This document shows positions 1 through 10,318 of a DNA stretch of 64,000 nt, piece by piece. Below the pieces are notes generated by a model. That model saw nothing but the letters and a program-made list of their open reading frames with translations. It had not been told where the DNA came from and searched no databases. The position numbers and the translations under genes are program-made. Each line of letters starts with the position of its first letter. Positions within the stretch are counted from its first letter, which is position 1. The stretch comes from Vitrella brassicaformis (lineage: Eukaryota > Sar > Vitrellaceae). The stretch spans positions 1-64,000 of the forward strand of contig CDMY01000982.1 of the NCBI GenBank assembly GCA_001179505.1. Direction: 5' to 3'.

Positions 1-1
1 T

Positions 2-64
2 GACTTCATATATGAGTTGCATGAGATGGAGCAGTGGGTGCTTGACGCTGACTTGTCAGACTAG
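2..64 (+). CDS. 3' end of an unidentified gene (partial)
   Basis: Reading from base 2 gives an open 20-codon tail that ends at TAG (62-64), with the acidic C-terminus MEQWVLDADLSD. The rest lies outside the window, so no function can be given. The reading is short and could be chance. It is favoured because codon choice looks coding and the next plus-strand gene starts about 180 bases later. The stop codon sits at the edge of a 17-base inverted repeat described separately. Confidence 0.4.
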   Translation, partial: DFIYELHEMEQWVLDADLSD

Positions 65-79
65 CACCCACTGCTCCAT
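26..79. repeat. Perfect 17-base inverted repeat (hairpin) across a stop codon
   Basis: Bases 26-42 and 63-79 are exact reverse complements, separated by 20 bases. In RNA this would make a strong stem. The left arm lies in the presumed last codons of the partial upstream gene, and the right arm begins inside its TAG stop. Confidence 0.8.
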
Positions 80-241
80 GGGAAGGGCAGATAGGCCTTG
101 TGCATGCATTCTGCATGTGCCTGTTGCCTGTTTGGTGTGTGCTGTGGACAGAGAAGATGCCTGGTTGCGCCGGAAGGTAGCGCCGGGCTTAGGGACAGGT
201 GTCTCGTCAAACCCTTAACCAACCAACCAACCAACCGACAA

Positions 242-852
242 ATGGCGTACGAGGCGCCGGTGGCTCGGCTTCCTGAAATTCTTCTGACGACGCCCATTTG
301 CGTGAAGGCAGAGAGGGTCACAGATGCGGTTCACCCTCCTGAACGAGTCGAGGAGATAGCGAAAGGCATCATCAAGCGGTTGGTGGAGGTCGCAGGAAGC
401 AAGAAACTTGGGCTGTCGGCAATGCACAGGAGTGGAGCGGCGTTTCGTGTGGCCGCATCGGTGAGGAAACAAGGGACGGGGGAAAGGTCCAGACCCGCCA
501 CGGTGAGGCACTGACAGGAGAGAAAGATGACTGACTGCCTGACTGTCTCTGTGGTTGGGTTGCCTGTGTTGAGTGTAGCTGTTTCCCATCGGGACAAAAG
601 GAGGTGCAAGTGTCGCGTGCACCTTACACACCTTTTGGGAGGCACTCGCCTACCGGAATGCACTCGTTGAGGTCATCGACCTCGCGAAGGGGACGGGTGT
701 CCCTCCCGAGGTTCCAAGCAAGACGGAGGTGGTGCGTCAGCTGTGGCAGACATACAGACTGCCGGTCAGGGGGGTCAACATGGTGTGGGACGACCACGCA
801 GAGGGAGGCGGAGAAATGAAGGAAACGAGCATAGAGAGTCTGAGGCTGTGAG
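242..852 (+). CDS. Small hypothetical protein, two or more exons
   Basis: The first exon starts at ATG 242 (MAYEAPVARLPEILL...) and stays open through a helical, charged stretch (VEEIAKGIIKRLVEVAGSKK) to a likely GT donor near 460. After an intron, an open frame from about 610 reads FWEALAYRNALVEVIDLAKG and then KTEVVRQLWQTYRLPVRG, ending at TGA 850-852. I could not make the splice phase fit exactly. A further plausible terminal exon (about 974-1080, ending LLPVALEVLRGPGADGALQ then TAA) may belong to the same gene. No family is recognised. The product would be about 140-180 residues with no signal peptide or membrane segment. Confidence 0.5.
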
Positions 853-1256
853 AGCAGGCGATGAGCTTTTTTGGAACTGGTTAATATATGTGTGTGTTCG
901 TGCCATGTAGACATGAGTAACAAGTTTGACCTACAGGGTGGGAATGACTAAGGATTGAATAATGGTCGTTGCCTAAGGCTGCCATCACGACGAGAACGGG
1001 CCGAGGATGACGATCTGGGGCTGCTCCCGGTGGCGCTGGAGGTGCTGCGGGGGCCAGGGGCTGACGGGGCGCTGCAATAAAGGATCGGCGCAGCTGGCTG
1101 AGGACGTTTTTGGCAGCCGTCACTGGTCCGACCGTCACCGCATGAAGTTTGTGTTGTCTTAGATACTATCCAAAAACTCTCCGGTCCCCCTTCGCGCCTT
1201 TCTGTCGTATGCAAAACAAATAACAAATATGCCTCGCTAATCAGCCAGCCAGGCAG

Positions 1257-3858
1257 TCAGTCGATAGAGTGGTTGAAGTCCTTGAGTATGAGAATGGTCT
1301 TGTCAAGGTGCAGCAGGTGGCACTCGAGCTGGTCCTCGGCCAGCTGACGGGCTGACAGGCTCTCCTGCTCCTCGTCCGTCATGCTGCGGTCGCTCCTGCA
1401 GGCAGGCAGGCAGGCAGTCGCACAGATATCGATCGACACGACAGATACAAAGGCCAATTGTGTGTGTATCATGCGTCATTCACGCATGCCACGCACGCAC
1501 CTGAGGAACGCAGTCAGAAGCTGTTTGCTCTCCTTGTCCAGCCGCGCTCGCATGTTGGCTGCAGTCTTGAGGACGTCGCGCAGCACCAACTCGCGCACCT
1601 CGCTCTCTCTGACGGTGAAGATGTTGAAGGACTTGGTGGTGTAGCCCTTGTTTGCGGCCGCATCGCCGCCGGCCCTCTGTGTCCCCCCACCACCACCGGA
1701 GGTGCCAGCACTGCCAGAGCCAGGAGGCCGGCCGACGTCCTGAATGGCCGCCCACCCGTTGACCAGCAGCGCATTGAGGGCCTCCCGACATGTCTTGGGC
1801 GGCAACAGGCACAGCTCACCGATCTATATGACATTGTGCACAGAGAGAAATACAAAATGCCCCGGACTCTCTGTTTGTCACCGCTGGCTGTAAGTGACCT
1901 TCTTGTCGTCGTGTTTGGCCCCCTGCGCTAACAGAGTGTACACTCGCGCACCCGCCAGACCAACACGAGCCTTGACCGCACTGAGAAGTAGTGAGTCACA
2001 ACGTGACAAATGGGCCTGAATGAATGGGCGTGGCTGGCGTGATATGCATGTCTGTCTTGTCTTTGCTGACTTGAAGACGACGCGCGACTGAACGGCTCTG
2101 TGGGCGTTGTCCCACATGAGCTGATAGGTGGTCACGGGATCGTCGCCGTGGACTGACAAGAAAGACATACACATACAAGACATGATCTCCACCCTCTCTC
2201 CTTGAATCAATTGTGCAGGTGCAGACGCCTACGTGTGTCCCTCTTGACCACGATCTGGTCGGGGTGCTTGACGAGCCTCTCGAGGGCCTGCAGCATCTGG
2301 GTGCGGTGCTGCATGGCCTTGCTGGGGGTCTTGGTCGTTTGCTGCATTGCGGAGCCTCCGCGCAAGTACGACTCGCACCGCTGCTCCAACTGCTCGAACG
2401 TCAGGGCAGCTGAAAGCCACACCAACGCACAGCAAAAGGGATGGATGTCTCTGACATACGGACGATGCCCTGATTTTTACATGTTTCGACGTGTTTCTGG
2501 CCGATCATCCTCACGGTGGTCAGGAGGGCCTTGACAATGATGGAGGCCAAACGAGTGGTGCGCACGAGGGCGAACCGCTGAACCATCTGAATCGACGAAG
2601 ACGCATCGAGTGCTCTTTGGGCGAATGCGCTATTTCTATTAATGCTCACATCTTTGGCCAATTCCAGCGTCAGGAATCGCGAGTTGACGCGATAGACCCA
2701 GCCCTTGTCCTCTATAGCCTGCAGCTGTGCCGCCACGCCCCTCTTGTCGCCCTTTCGTCTCCGACCACCCTTACCCTCCACAGCTGCATCGCCATACTGG
2801 TCCTCTGGCCACTCCGCCCCCATCGGGTGGTCCTCTGCGTCCTCCTCGTGACGTAGGCTCCTCACGGCGTCGCCCTTCTTGCCCTTGCGTCTCTTGCTGC
2901 TGGTGGCTGTGGCTTTGCCCTTGTCCTTCTTCTGTGCCGCCCTCTTCCTGCCCCCGCCCCTCTTGGCTGGCGATGTCGGCTCGTCAGGCTGCTCGTCCTC
3001 TGCCCTCCTTGTCTGCCGCTCCTTTGGCCGAGCCGGGTCGGCCCTGCAGAGCATCGTGTGGCTGACCAGCCACAGGAACTCCTCCTCGAAGCGTTTGACA
3101 CGAATCAGCTGACTGTCCTGGGCAGCTGAAGGCCCATGCAGATCCATCTCGTCTTCGTTGTCGTCTTCTTGACCAGCCAACTCGGGTAGCACCTCTGCAA
3201 GCACGCATATACATACACAAGCGCATGTCAGCGGCCGCCATATGCGCGTATGGCCGCCCCGCCCGTATGTATGGTGTGTCCGCACCTGATGTCTTGAGTG
3301 CGGCGTCGATGGAGCGTCTCATTTTCATTCTGCCATGTTTCATGACCTCTTCCAGCACCAGTCTGGCCATGGCGCCCCTGCCCTGCTCCTGCTCGTCGCG
3401 CATCTCCTCCACATAGAGTAGGAACCGCGCGAACCGCTGGCGCACAAGGATCTCGTCCAGGTCAGCGGCGTAGACGATTGGCGGGGCCACAGCGTCGGCG
3501 GAGGCAGCGGCCGTCCCGCTGTCGTCGATGAACTGACTGTCGTCCTGTAGAGGTTGATGGATGCACAACAGAGGAGAGAGGACAAACGAACAGAGGGATG
3601 GATTCATCAAACACTCTGACGAATGATTTGTAGGCCTGTGTGCATCTATCTGTATGTGACCTGTATGCGCACACAGTTGTGTTGGATGAGGACCAGGATG
3701 GCGTTGCGGCACTGTGTCCACGGCAGCCGGGTGAAGACCAGCAGGTCCGACAGCGGCGAGGGGCCCCGAGTGAGCAGACACTCAGCCACGCACTTGACCA
3801 GTGGGCCAAAGTGCTCCTCCAGGAGAGCCAAAGCCAACGACAGCTCCTCAGCCAACAT
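1257..3858 (-). CDS. POLR3C: DNA-directed RNA polymerase III subunit RPC3 (POLR3C/RPC82)
   Basis: This is the winged-helix RPC3 subunit of the Pol III heterotrimer used in promoter opening for tRNA and 5S genes. It starts at ATG 3858 with the family N-terminus: LLEEHFGPLVKCVAECLLT, then a helix reading WTQCRNAILVLIQHNCVRI. Later exons give RQRFARFLLYVEEM (about 3460), a central winged-helix region (WVYRVNSRFLTLELAKD, about 2700), ARVYTLLAQGAKHDDKK (about 1900), and the conserved LLPPKTCREALNALLVNGW block at 1800. The C-terminal coiled coil ends DKTILILKDFNHSID at 1257. About eight exons are visible, with clear GT-AG ends such as AAG|GTCACT near 1890. An unusual Lys/Arg-rich insert lies at about 2760-3040. 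The start is 158 bases from the divergent peptidase gene. Confidence 0.9.
2760..3040 (-). other. Lys/Arg-rich insert within RPC3
   Basis: Between the first and second conserved halves of RPC3, the large exon encodes a basic stretch of about 90 residues (for example KRGGGRKRAAQKKDKGK, then SSKRRKGKKGD). It runs straight into the conserved QLQAIEDKGWVYRVN. Human RPC3 has a shorter basic linker in this area, so this looks like a species-specific expansion. It contains nuclear-localisation-like clusters. Confidence 0.6.
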
Positions 3859-4016
3859 CCTGTTCCGAGAACGATGCTAATTTTGATTTTCACGGCAGTT
3901 TCATCTCTAAACGATCTGAAGATCTTCTCCCCTCCTTTTTCTTGCTTGGAGACGATGGAACATAGTTTGGCATCGGTGGTGCTGAAGATCTGACGCACAG
4001 GAGGCATCCGCCGGAA
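3859..4016. promoter_or_regulatory. Compact divergent promoter, RPC3 / M3 peptidase
   Basis: Only 158 bases separate the two start codons, so both promoters and both 5' leaders must lie here. There is no obvious TATA box. The 12-mer GATCTGAAGATC at 3913-3924 recurs in another divergent spacer (37285-37296), and a related TGAAGATC lies near 3983. Confidence 0.6.
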
Positions 4017-7000
4017 ATGCTTCTCCGCCTCTCCCGTCCATTGCGCAATGCTGTGCATTCCCTCCGCCCATCCCCCGCTGCAGCCCACTCTGGCCAGCAG
4101 CATCACAGCACAGCACAGCATGTCAGCTGCCGGCCTTTCTTCTCATGGATCAAGAAGCGGCGGCGAAGCGACGGACCGCCGCCGAGCCAGTCAACAGAGC
4201 CTGGACTAGTGGGCCTCCCTGGTACACAGAGAGTGAGATAGATAGATGACACGACCCATGGCACGCATTCGTGTGGCCGTGTGTCTGTCCGTTCGTGCGC
4301 GCCTGAACCCAGGTGTGTTCAAGCCCCCTGATTTTGTGGATCTGGCGAGGGAGGTGGTGCGGGACTCCAGACGGCTGCTGAGCAGCGGCAACGAGGACTT
4401 TGGCCGAACCGCAAAGCACGCCGTCCACACGCTCGACGCTGTGTCAAATGCCCTCTGCAAAGTGGCAGACGCAGGTGAGCTGATTGATGGATGGGCGAGG
4501 TGGCCATCCATCCATCCATCTTTGCATCCATCCTGGCATCCATTTATGGCATTCATTCAGGCGAGTTGGTACGTACGCTTTCAAACGATCCCGAGTGGGT
4601 GCAGAGCAGCAACGAGGTGGTCAACGAGATCAGCGGGTGCATAGCGCACTTCAACCTGGACACCCACATCTACCGCACACTCACGGGCCTCGAGGAGAGG
4701 GGCAGGGGGGAGGGGGGCGTGGCCGACCTAACAGAGGAGGAGAGGAGGGTGTTTGTCGCCATGAGAGAGGCCATGGAGCAACAAGGCGTCCACCTCCCAG
4801 AAGGGTAGGTACACCTACCTATGCCTGTGCCACGTGTGTGGGCACTCGTTCTTCCCTCTGTTATGTCCGCATGGCATGAAGTGAGCGAGAGATGGCGATA
4901 GCCAACATCAAGATGGAGTCTGAGCTGGCCTACGATGTCATTGCCATGTCGCGATCGCAGCAGCGGGGCCTGTGGCTCAGCTCTGACGCCCTCACCAAGG
5001 CCTTCGACGCCACTGACTTCGATGTGACGAAACACCTGGGCACCCTGCAGCGGCGGCACAGCGGGGGCGAGGAGCAGGTTTATGTGGCGGAGGACAGCTC
5101 CGTCGCAAGAGCCATCGTCAACTACGCCAAAGACCCAAAACTCAGAGAAAGGTCCGCGCAATCGCTTCCTGTCCCTCTGTCTTGGCCTGTATGTGCGCTA
5201 TGTGTCTATCCAGGGTGTTCAATCTGTCGTCGCAGAGCAACCAGGAGGTGGAGTCTCTGCTGGTGGAGCTATTGTCCACTCGGCAGCAGCTGGCACAGTC
5301 GAGGGGTTACCAGAACTGGAACCACTACAGCCAGAGAGAGGGCATCCTCAGGCAACCGTCACAGGTGGAAGGCTTCCTTAGCGACGTGCTCGAAGGCCTC
5401 AGACCTGGTATCGACGGCCGGATGGATGGACACAATCGATTCAGCAGGAGATTGTGTGCACAAGTGTGGACGCAATTTGATGCAGGTATAGCGTGCGAGC
5501 TGGAGACGTTGTCTCGGATGAAGAGGGCCGTGGAGGGCGGCGGCAAGGGGGACGGACTCATGCCCGCCGACCTCCACTACTGGACCAACGTCTATAAGAG
5601 AAAACACGCCGCCGACACCGCCGACAAAATGAAGTCAGAGGGAGCCAGACAGACACAGACACAGACACAGACAGACAGGCAGGCAGGCAGACAGATGATA
5701 TAAGCTATGGCCGTCCTCTCTGTCTCTGTTTGCCCCTGGCAGGCCCTACCTAACGCTTTCTTCTCTGTTTGCGGGGGTCCGGCATGTGCTCTCGCATCTG
5801 TTCGAAGTGGACCTGCGGCCCACACCAGCACACCCACGCGAGCTGTGGCACTCAGACGTCCTCAAGTTCACCTTGCACCCCCTCAACGCGCCACAGGACG
5901 GATCCTCGGTGCCCCTGGGCACCCTGTACGTCGATCCATGGGACCGGCCTGGCAAGAACGTCGACTCTGCACAGTTTACTGTGCGGTGTTCCAAGAACAT
6001 GGGCTGGTTGAGGGAGCACGGCATCAGTCTCGGTGGGACGCTGCAGGACATGGGTGTGGTGGACGGCTACCAGACGCCCTGTACAGCCCTGGCGCTGCGG
6101 TTGTCCCCGCCGGCGCCCGCTCTCTCGTTTTCAGCGGCCGATCGGATGAAGGGCACGTTCGTGAGCGCGGCTGAGGCCAAGAACGTGTTCCATGAGTTTG
6201 GTCACGTGACGCACGCGTTGCTGTCCCACACGGAGATGCAGCACATGTCCGGCACTCGAGGGGCGGTGGACTACGTGGAGTTCCCCAGCCACTTGTTCGA
6301 GCACTTCGGCAGCGTCCCCGATTGCATCAGTGCCTTTCTGCGGCACTGCCGCACCGACGAGACGATGCCCCAAGAGTTAGTGAATGCCTTCGGAAAGGCA
6401 AGACTGTTGTTCGTACACACCGAGAGCGCACAGCAGGTAACGTCCAGCCCTATGGGACGGATGGGACGAGTTGCTGAGCCACCTATCTGTTGCTGTTCGA
6501 TCTGTCTTTATCTCCCTCGTTGGTTCACGTGTATGTATGACAGGTCTTGTATGCGCTGATCGACCAGGGGTTTTACCATTATGGCAAGCCCCCTTTTGGC
6601 GTGTCTGCAGTGCAGTCGCACCTGGCGTCCTATCTGCAGACCTTCGGTGCCCTGACGGCTCACCCCACTGACGCCGCCCCCGCCCCCCTCCTCTCGTACC
6701 TCTCGCCCCCCGCACTCGCCACATTCGACCACCTCGTCCACTACGGTCAGTTAGCACCCACGCGTAATAGAATGCGCGAGCATGAGAGGGGGGGCTTCCA
6801 TATATCCATGTATCCATCCATCCGTGAATGGGTGTGCTGTGTGTGGTGCGTGGCAGGTGGTTCGTACTACTGCTACCTATACTGCCGTGTGTTGTCTTCC
6901 TACCTGTGGCACGCGGGGTCGTTTGCACACGGCGACCCGTGGGCGCGGGACAAGGGCCGACGGCTAGAGGCCATCTTCCGCAGCGGCAGTGTGACGCCCA

Positions 7001-7140
7001 CGCTGGGCAGTGTGCTCACTCTGGTTGATGGAAGTGCTGTGGACACCTGTGAGTTTCGTGTGAGTGAGGATGCGCCGGAGAAGATCCCACTGGAGCCGTA
7101 CTTACGAGACCTGAGGCAGGGCCTGCCGGCCGGAGACTGA
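4017..7140 (+). CDS. MIPEP: Mitochondrial intermediate peptidase (family M3 metallopeptidase)
   Basis: This is a zinc oligopeptidase that trims octapeptides from imported mitochondrial precursors in the matrix. Nine exons splice cleanly: 4017-4221, 4313-4474, 4561-4804, 4882-5151, 5214-5407, 5486-5632, 5743-6436, 6544-6745 and 6856-7140. They total 2403 bases, or 800 residues, close to the family size. The N-terminus MLLRLSRPLRNAVHSLRP is a typical mitochondrial presequence. Next come the MIP-type region GLPGVFKPPDF and SNALCKVADAGELVR. The zinc site HEFGH is at 6191-6205, with the downstream acidic ligand in the DYVEFPSHLFEHF block. The C-terminal Tyr region (YALIDQGFYHYG, then GGSYYCYLYCRVLSS) is intact. 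The GLPGxF start and mitochondrial leader favour MIP over thimet oligopeptidase or bacterial Dcp-type enzymes. Confidence 0.93.
5640..5700 (+). repeat. CAGA/GGCA microsatellite inside a peptidase intron
   Basis: The intron between exons at 5632 and 5743 carries a run of CAGACA and CAGGCAGG repeats just upstream of its acceptor. The same repeat style fills many introns of the window. Confidence 0.8.
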
Positions 7141-7475
7141 GCGAGTGAGTGAGAGGGGAGTGAGTAGTGATGACTTGGACGCCTTTTGCCTGGCATTCGA
7201 CGTAGACACGTGCCCCATGTAGACACGCATTCAACATATTGATAGGAAGCGAGTCCGATACCAAGCCCATATTCATCGCCCACTCATCAGTTTCGATAAT
7301 CCTCTCTCTTCATCTCCCCAAGCGGGAGTGTGTATGTGTGTGTGTGCGCGTGGTTCGCTGCTTGGCTGACACCACATGCAGACAACACACACAACACTGA
7401 TATAGGATATACACACTCTCTCACGTATATGCACACCTGCCACCTGTGGAGCTATACATGCACAGCAGAGAAAAG
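7141..7475. other. Spacer between convergent genes
   Basis: This is the 3' region between the peptidase stop (7140) and the minus-strand stop at 7476. It holds part of a dispersed repeat (7278-7336) and TG/CA-rich runs. No gene is seen. Confidence 0.6.
7278..7336. repeat. Dispersed repeat, copy 1 (shared with 9395-9446)
   Basis: The segment contains CACTCATCAGTTTCGATAAT, then about 20 less conserved bases, then AAGCGGGAGTGTGT. The same order and spacing recur at 9395-9446 with only a few differences. The two copies lie in different spacers about 2.1 kb apart on the same strand. Confidence 0.65.
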
Positions 7476-8189
7476 TTACCGCCCCTTGTAATTCTCCGTG
7501 TAGTTCTGCAGCTTCCACATGGCGCCCCGCAGCATCGACAACCCGTTGTGGAATTCGGCTGTGGTGGCATTCACAGCCGCCAACGTCGTTTTCGTGCCGT
7601 TGTTGAACACGAGCACAGCCGAAGTGACGTTTTCAGAGAAGATCGCCGACACGTTGCTGACGGACACGTTGCCGAATATTTGAAGTGTGTCGCGGAGTGC
7701 CGTCGTCGCCTCCGTGATGACGGTAGGTGCTTCGATGGTCAAACTTTCCGTGTGCCACCAGGCGAGCCCAAAGAGGATTAGCACAAGGACCAGCATGATG
7801 CAAAACTGCTTTTTACCAGAGGAGGCAGCCGTCACACACGAACGTGCAGATTATTTGCAGAGGCTGTTGAGGGTTCGCCAGCCATCTGAAGAATCGTTCG
7901 GCTACCCGATCAGCCGCCGCCAGTTCTTGCACCGCTCTCGTTGTGCAGTAGATGAAAGCGAAAGTAAAGCCGACGCGATGACCTGGTCCACGAGCTTGGG
8001 GCGTTGAATCCACGTGTGCGGCAGGTAGAGGGTCACTATGGCCGCCGCAATGCACCCAAGCGCGATCCACAGCCATCCCACCGCCTTCCACGCTGTTGCA
8101 GGGAACTTACGGTTCCAGACGTCATCTTCTAAAGTCGCTGGAGTCGGTGGCGCTCCTCCTCCATCTTCTTCGATCTCCACAGACTCCAT
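7476..8189 (-). CDS. Hypothetical two-pass membrane protein with extracellular glycosylation motifs
   Basis: The proposed start is ATG 8189 (MESVEIEEDGGGAPP...). The first exon encodes an acidic N-terminus, then a hydrophobic helix (AVGWLWIALGCIAAAIVTLY). A phase-0 donor after KLVDQ (CAG|GTCATC) can join an acceptor near 7810. That second exon begins with another helix (CIMLVLVLILFGLAWW) followed by a Ser/Thr/Val-rich domain with several N-x-S/T sites (NVS, NVT, NGT, NAT), ending NYTENYKGR and TAA at 7476. The second exon has no ATG of its own, which supports the join. No family is recognised. The layout suggests a short cytosolic tail, a membrane hairpin and a glycosylated domain, but topology is inferred. 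Confidence 0.55.
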
Positions 8190-8298
8190 TCTCCGCCGAA
8201 GAAGGTGTCAAGCAGCTGTTCCACTCTGACCAGGTCACTCACAGCCCGCGGATTATTAAATTGCACCCAGGAAGGTTTCACGGAGGTGAGGAGAGGCG
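8190..8298. promoter_or_regulatory. Compact divergent promoter (109 bases)
   Basis: This is the spacer between the two-pass membrane protein (minus, ATG 8189) and the plus-strand gene at 8299. Both promoters must overlap here. No standard core element is visible. Confidence 0.45.
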
Positions 8299-8778
8299 AT
8301 GTGGCGCTACCCTTTTTCCTTTCACCGTGTGTTTGACCTCGACCAACGCCCGCCACGTGGTTTCCCGCCCAAGTGGAGAGGGCCCTTTCCCGAAGAAGTT
8401 GATGGCTACAAGGACGTCCTTGTGTACTATATGGACAAGGAACCCAAAATATGTCGCTTGCCCGAGTACGAGATGTACTGTGCGTCCGGTGGCTCACCGC
8501 GGTTTGCCAACGACTATGCTATGCGGCTCATATGGAAGGAGCTTCGGGAGCAGGGACTCGAGTGCTACAGGATGGTGCGGTTCGTAGACACATTTGGGTA
8601 TGACTTACAGCCCGTCCAGCTGGAGCACCACCAGGCCTACGGGCTCTGGCTCGGTGAGGACGGGACGGACACATGCACCCACTCACTCACGGACCACACG
8701 AGGCACACAAGATGCAGACAGGAACGCATAGGCAATCGACCCTCTCTCTTTCCATATGTGTCTGTCTGTCTGTCTGTC

Positions 8779-8815
<37 letters not shown>

Positions 8816-8952
8816 GTCCGTTGTGGTCGGCCGAGAAGGAGACCGAGTGGCGGAGAGACAACGCACCTGCTTTGGTCAAGTGGTGGCGGCGCGTCACTCA
8901 GAGGAGGCACCGACCAGCCGACGACGAGGCAGCGGAACCACTCGCCGAGTAG
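8299..8952 (+). CDS. Hypothetical basic/aromatic protein, two exons
   Basis: Exon 1 is 8299-8653 and exon 2 is 8816-8952. The junction is in phase 1 (GLWLG|PLWSAEKE) with good GT-AG ends. The product is about 163 residues, beginning MWRYPFSFHRVFDLDQRPP. It is rich in Trp, Tyr, Arg and Pro (KWRGPFPEEVDGYKDVLVYY, then WWRRVTQRRHR), with an acidic tail ending AEPLAE. It has no signal peptide or membrane helix. The composition resembles accessory subunits of mitochondrial complexes or ribosomes in protists, but I do not recognise the family. The intron ends in a long (TCTG)n(TG)n tract. Confidence 0.65.
8759..8815 (+). repeat. (TCTG)n(TG)n microsatellite before a splice acceptor
   Basis: The last part of the intron of the 8299 gene is TCTG repeats followed by about a dozen TG units, ending TGTAG. 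The repeat serves as the pyrimidine-rich tract of the acceptor. Length changes here could alter splicing. Confidence 0.85.
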
Positions 8953-9912
8953 CTATAGACAGCTGGGAACAGGTGCAGGATAGGACAGGGGACAGGGAGA
9001 GAGATAAAGATAGACTTGGTCTGTCGAAGGCGCGCACAGCTGTGTCTGTGTCAAGTCCATGAGTGCCAGGGCCAGATTCTCGACAGCCACACTTTTGTGA
9101 CTCTTTTATATTTAGTCTGTATATAACCGCCGACCAATGCCCACACGACCCTTGGGCCCATGACTGACTGCAGCCAGTAGCTAAGGGTGTGCCTCTTCAG
9201 CGTGCTTGCTCTTTTCTGCTGCCCCCCGCTGTGTCTGTCGCCCTCCTCCCCGGCTGTGTCTGTCTATCTCTCTGTTGGGCCGACGTGGGCCGAGGACTGC
9301 GGCGGATTCCACCTGATGTGCCTCGTGTGCGTGGGCATGTCGACATCATGGAACAAGGACCGCCTGCAAAGTATGAACAACGCCGTATGAATCGCTCACT
9401 CATCAATTTCGATAATCCTTTCTTCATGCGCAAGCGGGAGTGTGTCTTTCTTTCCCTGAGTATCGAAACACAGACACTCAGCCATGCGATGCATTCGTAT
9501 GACAACTCAAGTGTCTCAGATTCGCATCGGTCCATAATTCAACTTATGCCCTCACTCATCCATTCGTGGAAAAAGGCGGAAAAGGCTGATAGTGTTTCCT
9601 TCGTCTGTCTGTCTCTTCAGGTGGCATGCATGCAAAAAGTGGACGGCACCCGCAAACAGCGCACGCAAAAAGAGGGACGGAAAGTCATAAACGCCGGCTA
9701 TATATAATGGAGGAGCTGTTGGACTCCCTCGGTCTAATCGGACTGATTGATGGACGGGCGGATCACACTGTGGCTGCCATGGCGCACAGACAGACCAACA
9801 GACAGGTGAAAGGGTGAGTCATGTGTGCGCTTGTCTGTCTGTCTGTCCGTCCGTCTGTCTGTCTGTCGGTCGGTTGCTGACTGGATGGCTCACATGTAGT
9901 GAGTTTAGTGAG
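8953..9912. other. Gene-poor spacer
   Basis: I see no convincing exon in this stretch. It contains copy 2 of a dispersed repeat (9395-9446), TCTG runs near 9833-9870, and a short open start at 9709 (MEELLDSLGLIGLID) that does not extend or splice clearly. It is downstream DNA of two convergent genes. Confidence 0.5.
9395..9446. repeat. Dispersed repeat, copy 2 (shared with 7278-7336)
   Basis: CACTCATCAATTTCGATAAT is followed after about 12 bases by CAAGCGGGAGTGTGT, matching the copy at 7278-7336. The middle is shorter than in copy 1. Confidence 0.65.
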
Positions 9913-10318
9913 TTAGATGGTGCAGCATCGGTGTCCGTCGGGGCCTGTGATGCACCTCGTCCACGGGGGAAGGTGGCACTCCCCGTCATGCCTGCAGGTC
10001 ATACAGAGGGTGCCCTGCAGTTGACGAACGCGAAGAGAGGAGGAGGCCCCCTCGGAGGCCGCCGTGGGCTGTGCACTGGGGGACCGGGGGTGGCCGGCGC
10101 TGTCATCTGAACAGTCACAGACAAACAAACAAACAGACAAACAGACAGACAGACAGACACACAGAGACAGACAGACACCGGAATACTTATACAGTGAAGA
10201 CATGCAGGGTAGGATTGCATGGGTGCGTACGTGGGTCAGCTGACGTGGGAACGACACAGAGAGCCATCACCACACCGAGGCAGAGCAGCAACAGAGACAC
10301 GCGCGACACAGACGACAT
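9913..10318 (-). CDS. Small secreted cysteine-rich protein
   Basis: Exon 1 runs from ATG 10318 to 10231 and encodes a strong signal peptide (MSSVSRVSLLLLCLGVVMAL, then CVVPTSADP). A 124-base intron (10230-10107, GT-AG) carries (CAAA)n/(CAGA)n repeats. Exon 2 is 10106-9913. The joined protein is about 93 residues. The mature part is a Ser/Ala/Pro-rich linker followed by a compact domain with six cysteines: LCMTCRHDGEC, then a single Cys after HLPPWTR, and a final Cys pair in HRCCTI at the C-terminus. This resembles small disulfide-knotted secreted peptides, but the spacing fits no family I can name. Phase 1 at the junction is consistent (CAC = His). Confidence 0.65.
10118..10172 (-). repeat. 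CAAA/CAGA microsatellite in an intron
   Basis: On the plus strand this reads as ACAAACAAACAGAC repeats turning into pure CAGA units. On the coding (minus) strand it is the pyrimidine-rich tract leading to the acceptor at 10107. Confidence 0.85.
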
